The notes beneath the pieces were generated by a model. It made no database searches, had not been told where the DNA came from, and was given only the letters and a program-made list of their open reading frames with translations. Position numbers and translations under genes: made by a program. This document shows, in pieces, positions 5,676 to 9,026 of a stretch of 9,026 nucleotides of DNA. Source of the stretch: Sphingomonadaceae bacterium (GTDB lineage Bacteria; Pseudomonadota; Alphaproteobacteria; Sphingomonadales; Sphingomonadaceae). Location: NCBI GenBank assembly GCA_947451875.1, contig CANGBE010000048.1:1-9026 (forward strand). Direction: 5' to 3'. Position 1 is the stretch's first letter. Every line of letters starts with the position of its first letter.

Positions 5676-7294
5676 TGATCGGACCTCGCATCCTGCTGAT
5701 CGTCGGTGGCGGCATCGCGGCCTATAAGGCCTGCGAGCTCGTGCGCCTGATCCGCAGGGGTGGCGGCTCAGTAACCTGCGTGTTGACCGAGGGTGGATCG
5801 CAATTCGTCACCGGCATGAGCCTCGCCGCGCTGTCCGAGAACCCGGTGCATACCACGCTGTGGGATTTGAAAAACGAGGCCGAGATGGGCCACATCCGCC
5901 TGAGCCGTGAGGCCGATCTGGTGGTTGTCTGCCCGGCGACTGCCAATCTGCTTGCGCACATGGCGGCTGGCATCGCCGATGATCTGGCGTCTACGCTGCT
6001 GCTGGCGACCGACAAGCCGGTGATGGCGGTTCCGGCGATGAACGTGCGGATGTGGGAGCACGCAGCGACCCAGCGCAATGTCCAGACCCTGCGTGAGGCC
6101 GGCTGTCTGGTGCTCGATCCCGATGAGGGCGCGATGGCCTGCGGCGAATTTGGCCCGGGCCGCCTGCCTGATCCCGAAGCGATCTGGGAGCGGATTTCGG
6201 CGCTGTTCACCGGGCCTGATGCCCTGCCGATGCTTGGCCCTCCGCTGCCCGAGGAAGAAGGCGAGGAGGAAGAAGAAGGCGGTGGTCTTGGACTTGGCGG
6301 GCTGCTGTCTTCGCTGATTTCGCGCAGCACGAAGCGGAAGGCGCCTTCTCTCGACGATGAAATGACCTTCGACGAAGCCTTCATCGCCGAGGATCCCGAT
6401 TTTCAGGCACCGCCCGAAGTGCCGTTCCCCGGCATGGTGGAAGTTCCCGTTCCGGCAACCGGCGGCCCCGTCATGGCAAGGAAGGGCGCAGCGAAAGCAG
6501 CACCGCCCACCGATCCGCAGGCGATCAACCATACCGTCACCAGCCGCCAGTCTGCGCCGCAGCCGATCCCGGGCGATGTCCAGCCGGTGGTTCTCGAAGG
6601 CGTGGAGGGCGATGATCTGCCGCTTCCCGCTGATGGCCCATTGCAGGGTATGCACATTCTTATCACCGCTGGCCCGACGCATGAGCCAATCGATCCGGTG
6701 CGCTACATTGCCAACCGCTCCTCGGGTAAACAGGGTTATGCCATCGCTTCGGCCGCCGCGCGGTTGGGGGCCAAGGTCACGCTGGTCTCCGGCCCGGTCA
6801 ACTTGCGCACGCCGCAAGGGGTAGACCGCATCGACGTCGAGACTGCTCAGCAGATGGCGGCGGCGGTGAAGGACGCGCTGCCTGCCGATTGCGCGATCAT
6901 GGTAGCTGCGGTGGCGGATTGGCGCTCCAAGGATGTCTCGGCGGGCAAGATCAAGAAACGCGGATCGGCACCGCCGGTGCTGATGCTGACTGAAAATCCG
7001 GATATCCTCACCTCGGTTGCTGCCGGACATCACAAGCCCAAGCTGCTCGTCGGCTTCGCGGCGGAAACCGATGATCTGCTCAAACACGCAGGCGAAAAGC
7101 GCATCCGCAAGGGCGCGGACTGGATCGTGGCCAATGACGTTTCCAAGGACGTGATGGGCGGCGAAATGAATCAGGTGCATATCGTCACCAAAGACGGTGT
7201 CGAATCTTTGCCATTGATGCCAAAGGGCCAAGTTGCCATGGCCATCATGGAAAGGATCGCCGATGCCCTCGTCCCCGTTGTCACTGAAGACTGA
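5675..7294 (+). CDS. coaBC: Bifunctional phosphopantothenoylcysteine decarboxylase / phosphopantothenate-cysteine ligase
   Basis: Makes 4'-phosphopantetheine for coenzyme A in two steps: ligation of cysteine to phosphopantothenate (CoaB), then FMN-dependent decarboxylation (CoaC). CoaC is residues about 1-178: the flavin-binding start ILLIVGGGIAAYKA, catalytic His73 (MGHIRL), PAMN at 120-123, and active-site Cys156 (MACGEFGPGRLP). CoaB is about 323-539: ITAGPTHEPIDPVRYIANRS from 330 with Asn347, AAVADWR 411-417, KIKK 425-428, FAAET 461-465 and ANDVS 486-490. At 539 residues it is about 130 longer than E. coli CoaBC (406); the excess is a central acidic/proline-rich linker. The ATG at 5675 shares one base with the stop of gene B, and dut begins inside its 3' end. 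All key residues are present, so both activities are expected. Confidence 0.96.
   Translation: MIGPRILLIVGGGIAAYKACELVRLIRRGGGSVTCVLTEGGSQFVTGMSLAALSENPVHTTLWDLKNEAEMGHIRLSREADLVVVCPATANLLAHMAAGIADDLASTLLLATDKPVMAVPAMNVRMWEHAATQRNVQTLREAGCLVLDPDEGAMACGEFGPGRLPDPEAIWERISALFTGPDALPMLGPPLPEEEGEEEEEGGGLGLGGLLSSLISRSTKRKAPSLDDEMTFDEAFIAEDPDFQAPPEVPFPGMVEVPVPATGGPVMARKGAAKAAPPTDPQAINHTVTSRQSAPQPIPGDVQPVVLEGVEGDDLPLPADGPLQGMHILITAGPTHEPIDPVRYIANRSSGKQGYAIASAAARLGAKVTLVSGPVNLRTPQGVDRIDVETAQQMAAAVKDALPADCAIMVAAVADWRSKDVSAGKIKKRGSAPPVLMLTENPDILTSVAAGHHKPKLLVGFAAETDDLLKHAGEKRIRKGADWIVANDVSKDVMGGEMNQVHIVTKDGVESLPLMPKGQVAMAIMERIADALVPVVTED
6209..6640 (+). other. Acidic, low-complexity interdomain linker of CoaBC
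   Basis: Encodes residues about 179-322 between the CoaC and CoaB domains. In order it holds a proline/glutamate run with nearly uninterrupted Glu at 193-201, a glycine/leucine patch (GGGLGLGGLLSSLI), a basic patch (STKRK), an acidic/aromatic segment (DEMTFDEAFIAEDPDF), and a Pro/Ala/Val-rich tail. In E. coli the two domains are joined almost directly. The reading frame stays intact throughout, so this is a real in-frame extension and not a frameshift. Disorder is inferred from composition. Confidence 0.8.
7249..7256 (+). promoter_or_regulatory. Ribosome binding site of dut
   Basis: GGAAAGGA inside the 3' end of coaBC, 6 bases before the ATG at 7263. It supports that start over the upstream in-frame ATG at 7233. 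Confidence 0.65.
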
Positions 7295-7745
7295 CGCTGT
7301 TCCCGTATCCGTGATGCGTTTGCCCCACGGGCAGGGTCTTGATCTTCCTGCCTATGCCACTTCAGGTGCTGCCGGTATGGATGTGCTGGCGGCTGAGGAT
7401 GTTACGCTCGCTCCGGGTATGCGCCATGCGGTGGCAACCGGCCTCGCGATGGCGATTCCAGAGGGTTATGAAATCCAGGTCCGCCCACGTTCAGGCCTTG
7501 CGCTCAAGCACGGGATATCGGTGCCGAATACGCCGGGCACCATCGATTCGGACTATCGCGGTGAGCTTAAGGTCATTCTGATCAACCTTGGGACGGAGCC
7601 CTTCGCGATTTGCCGGGGTGACCGGATTGCCCAGTTGGTGCTCGCCCCCGTGGTGCAGGCGGGCTGGGTTGAGGTTGACAAGCTGGACGAGACCGTGCGC
7701 GGTTCGGGCGGCTTTGGCTCTACCGGCGGCGTGGCTTCGGCCTGA
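7263..7745 (+). CDS. dut: Deoxyuridine 5'-triphosphate nucleotidohydrolase (dUTPase)
   Basis: Trimeric dUTPase that hydrolyses dUTP to dUMP and pyrophosphate, keeping uracil out of DNA and supplying dTMP synthesis. All five family motifs are visible in the 160-residue product: motif 1 SGAAGMDVLA 34-43, motif 2 PRSGLALKHGI 75-85, motif 3 NTPGTIDSDYRGE 89-101 with catalytic Asp95, motif 4 GDRIAQLVLAPV 119-130, and the C-terminal glycine-rich arm RGSGGFGSTG 146-155 that closes over the substrate. Length is normal. The ATG at 7263 overlaps coaBC by 32 bases; the upstream ATG at 7233 would add 10 residues without family support. dut next to coaBC is a common arrangement in Proteobacteria. Confidence 0.97.
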   Translation: MPSSPLSLKTDAVPVSVMRLPHGQGLDLPAYATSGAAGMDVLAAEDVTLAPGMRHAVATGLAMAIPEGYEIQVRPRSGLALKHGISVPNTPGTIDSDYRGELKVILINLGTEPFAICRGDRIAQLVLAPVVQAGWVEVDKLDETVRGSGGFGSTGGVASA

Positions 7746-7748
7746 ACC

Positions 7749-9026
7749 ATGACGGAGGCGAGGACATATCTGCCCAGGCCAATCCGGAACATGATCGCTA
7801 TTTCGATCATGGCTGCGGCGATCATGAACCAGATCGACACGACGATTGCCAACGTTGCCCTGCCGCACATTCAGGGGACGACCTCTGCATCGCGCGAACA
7901 GATCAGCTGGGTGCTGACCAGCTATATCATCGCCATGGCTATCACCACGCCGCTCACCGGCTGGCTGGCGGATCGCTATGGTCGCAAGCGGGTGTTGTTG
8001 GTTTCGGTTCTGGCTTTCACAGCGGCCTCAGGCCTTTGCGGCATTTCAAGCTACCTTAACGAGTTGATAGCGTTCCGGTTCCTTCAGGGAATGGCCGGTT
8101 CCTCGCTGCTGCCAATCGCACAGGTGGTGCTGATGGAAGTCAACCCGCCTGAGGAGCGCGGAAAATCGATGGCCATATTCGGCCTCGGTTTCATCATGGG
8201 CCCGCTGGCCGGGCCATTGCTGGGCGGCTGGCTGACACAGAACTTTTCATGGCATTGGGTGTTTTTGATCAACCTGCCCATTGGTGTGCTCGCCTTTTTG
8301 GGAATTTCAGCTTTTCTCCCCGACATGCGCGAAGATTACCACCGGCCGTTCGATCTGTTTGGCTTTGCCTTGTTGGCCATAGCTATCGGATCGCTGCAGA
8401 TTATGATCGACCGCGGGCAAATGCTAGACTGGTTTGATTCCACCGAGATCTGCTTGTGGGCGGCTCTTTCAGCCCTGTCGTTTTATCTCTTTGCGGTGCA
8501 CGTCAAAACCACAGCGCACCCCTTTGTCAGACTTGAGATCTTTGCTGATCGCAATTTTGCCGTCTGCACGACATTGGGCTTTTTTGTCGGCGTGATGATG
8601 TTCGGCACCATGTCGCTGGTTCCGCCGATGCTCGCCGGCCTGTTTGCCCAACCCATCATGAAAGTCGGCATCGCCATGGCTCCGCGGGGTTTTGGCACAT
8701 TCTGCGCGACGATGGTGGTGGGCCGGGTCATCGGCAAGGTTGATATCCGCTATCTGGTGCTGTTCGGTCTGCTGGTGAACGGCACTTCGTCTATGCTGCT
8801 CTCGTCAATGTCACTGGCATCGGATGACACTGTGGTTCTGAGTGCGGGCTTCATCAGCGGTTTTGCCATGAGCTTCTTGTTTGTGCCTTTGTCATCAACG
8901 ACATTTGCCACCTTGCCGCGCCAATATCTGAATGAGGCTTCGGCGGTATCGACGCTGATCCGCTACATGGGCTCTGCGGGCGGCATATCGCTTGTGCAGC
9001 TGGCGATCACCCGCAACGAAGCGCAA
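7749..9026 (+). CDS. DHA2-family MFS drug/multidrug efflux transporter (EmrB-like), 3' end outside window
   Basis: Proton-driven inner-membrane efflux pump of the DHA2 (14-helix, EmrB/QacA-like) family; substrate unknown. The frame is open for 426 codons to the window edge, so the C terminus is missing (family members are usually about 500 residues). Helix 1 carries NQIDTTIANVALP at 27-39 with the family's Asp30; the loop after helix 2 has GWLADRYGRKR at 71-81 (MFS motif A); RFLQGMAGSSLLP 110-122 resembles motif B, with its arginine, and GLGFIMGPLAGPLLGG 145-160 is the antiporter motif C; WHWVFLINLPIG at 168-179 is also typical of EmrB-like proteins. The ATG is 3 bases past the dut stop with no clear ribosome binding site, which suggests coupling to dut. 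An ATG at 7791 is a possible shorter start. No emrA-like adaptor gene is visible in the window. Confidence 0.93.
   Translation, partial: MTEARTYLPRPIRNMIAISIMAAAIMNQIDTTIANVALPHIQGTTSASREQISWVLTSYIIAMAITTPLTGWLADRYGRKRVLLVSVLAFTAASGLCGISSYLNELIAFRFLQGMAGSSLLPIAQVVLMEVNPPEERGKSMAIFGLGFIMGPLAGPLLGGWLTQNFSWHWVFLINLPIGVLAFLGISAFLPDMREDYHRPFDLFGFALLAIAIGSLQIMIDRGQMLDWFDSTEICLWAALSALSFYLFAVHVKTTAHPFVRLEIFADRNFAVCTTLGFFVGVMMFGTMSLVPPMLAGLFAQPIMKVGIAMAPRGFGTFCATMVVGRVIGKVDIRYLVLFGLLVNGTSSMLLSSMSLASDDTVVLSAGFISGFAMSFLFVPLSSTTFATLPRQYLNEASAVSTLIRYMGSAGGISLVQLAITRNEAQ

Noticed and set aside
6251..6277. GAA/GAG-rich stretch as a simple-sequence phase-variation tract
   Set aside because: It mixes GAA, GAG and GGC codons irregularly, and repeat-length changes in codon units would not shift the frame; better explained as a glutamate-rich linker.
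5768..7231. Minus-strand open frame of 487 codons opposite coaBC
   Set aside because: Fully antisense to a well-supported CoaBC; His/Arg/Gln-rich composition is typical of a shadow frame.

Overview
The window looks like chromosomal DNA of a high-GC alphaproteobacterium, most likely a sphingomonad (Sphingomonadales, Erythrobacter/Sphingomonas-like). This rests on the arrangement mutM divergent from ubiE-ubiB-...-coaBC-dut, which is common in Alphaproteobacteria, together with the GC-rich codon use and the character of the proteins. The genus is an inference. I see no phage, insertion sequence, tRNA, rRNA or CRISPR array.

Layout. Positions 1-83 lie downstream of mutM and hold a small hairpin and one copy of a G-rich repeat unit. 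mutM (formamidopyrimidine-DNA glycosylase, minus strand) spans 84-899. The 206-base divergent spacer 900-1105 is dominated by a near-perfect palindrome made of two inverted copies of the same repeat unit. From 1106 to the right edge, seven plus-strand genes are packed with no real gaps: ubiE (4-nt gap), ubiB (34-nt overlap), membrane protein A (8-nt overlap), membrane protein B (1-nt overlap), coaBC (32-nt overlap), dut (3-nt gap), then a DHA2-type MFS transporter cut by the window end. This looks like one transcription unit with translational coupling.

How the genes fit together. UbiE and UbiB belong to ubiquinone biosynthesis, CoaBC makes 4'-phosphopantetheine for coenzyme A, Dut removes dUTP, and MutM repairs oxidised guanine. 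The last two limit uracil and 8-oxoguanine in DNA, so this is a housekeeping cluster. Three things stand out: a tandem pair of paralogous polytopic membrane proteins of unknown function between ubiB and coaBC (weakly reminiscent of GT-C glycosyltransferases), a roughly 140-residue acidic/proline-rich linker joining the two halves of CoaBC, and the repeat family flanking mutM. I found no convincing new multi-gene system; the membrane-protein pair is the best candidate for undescribed biology.
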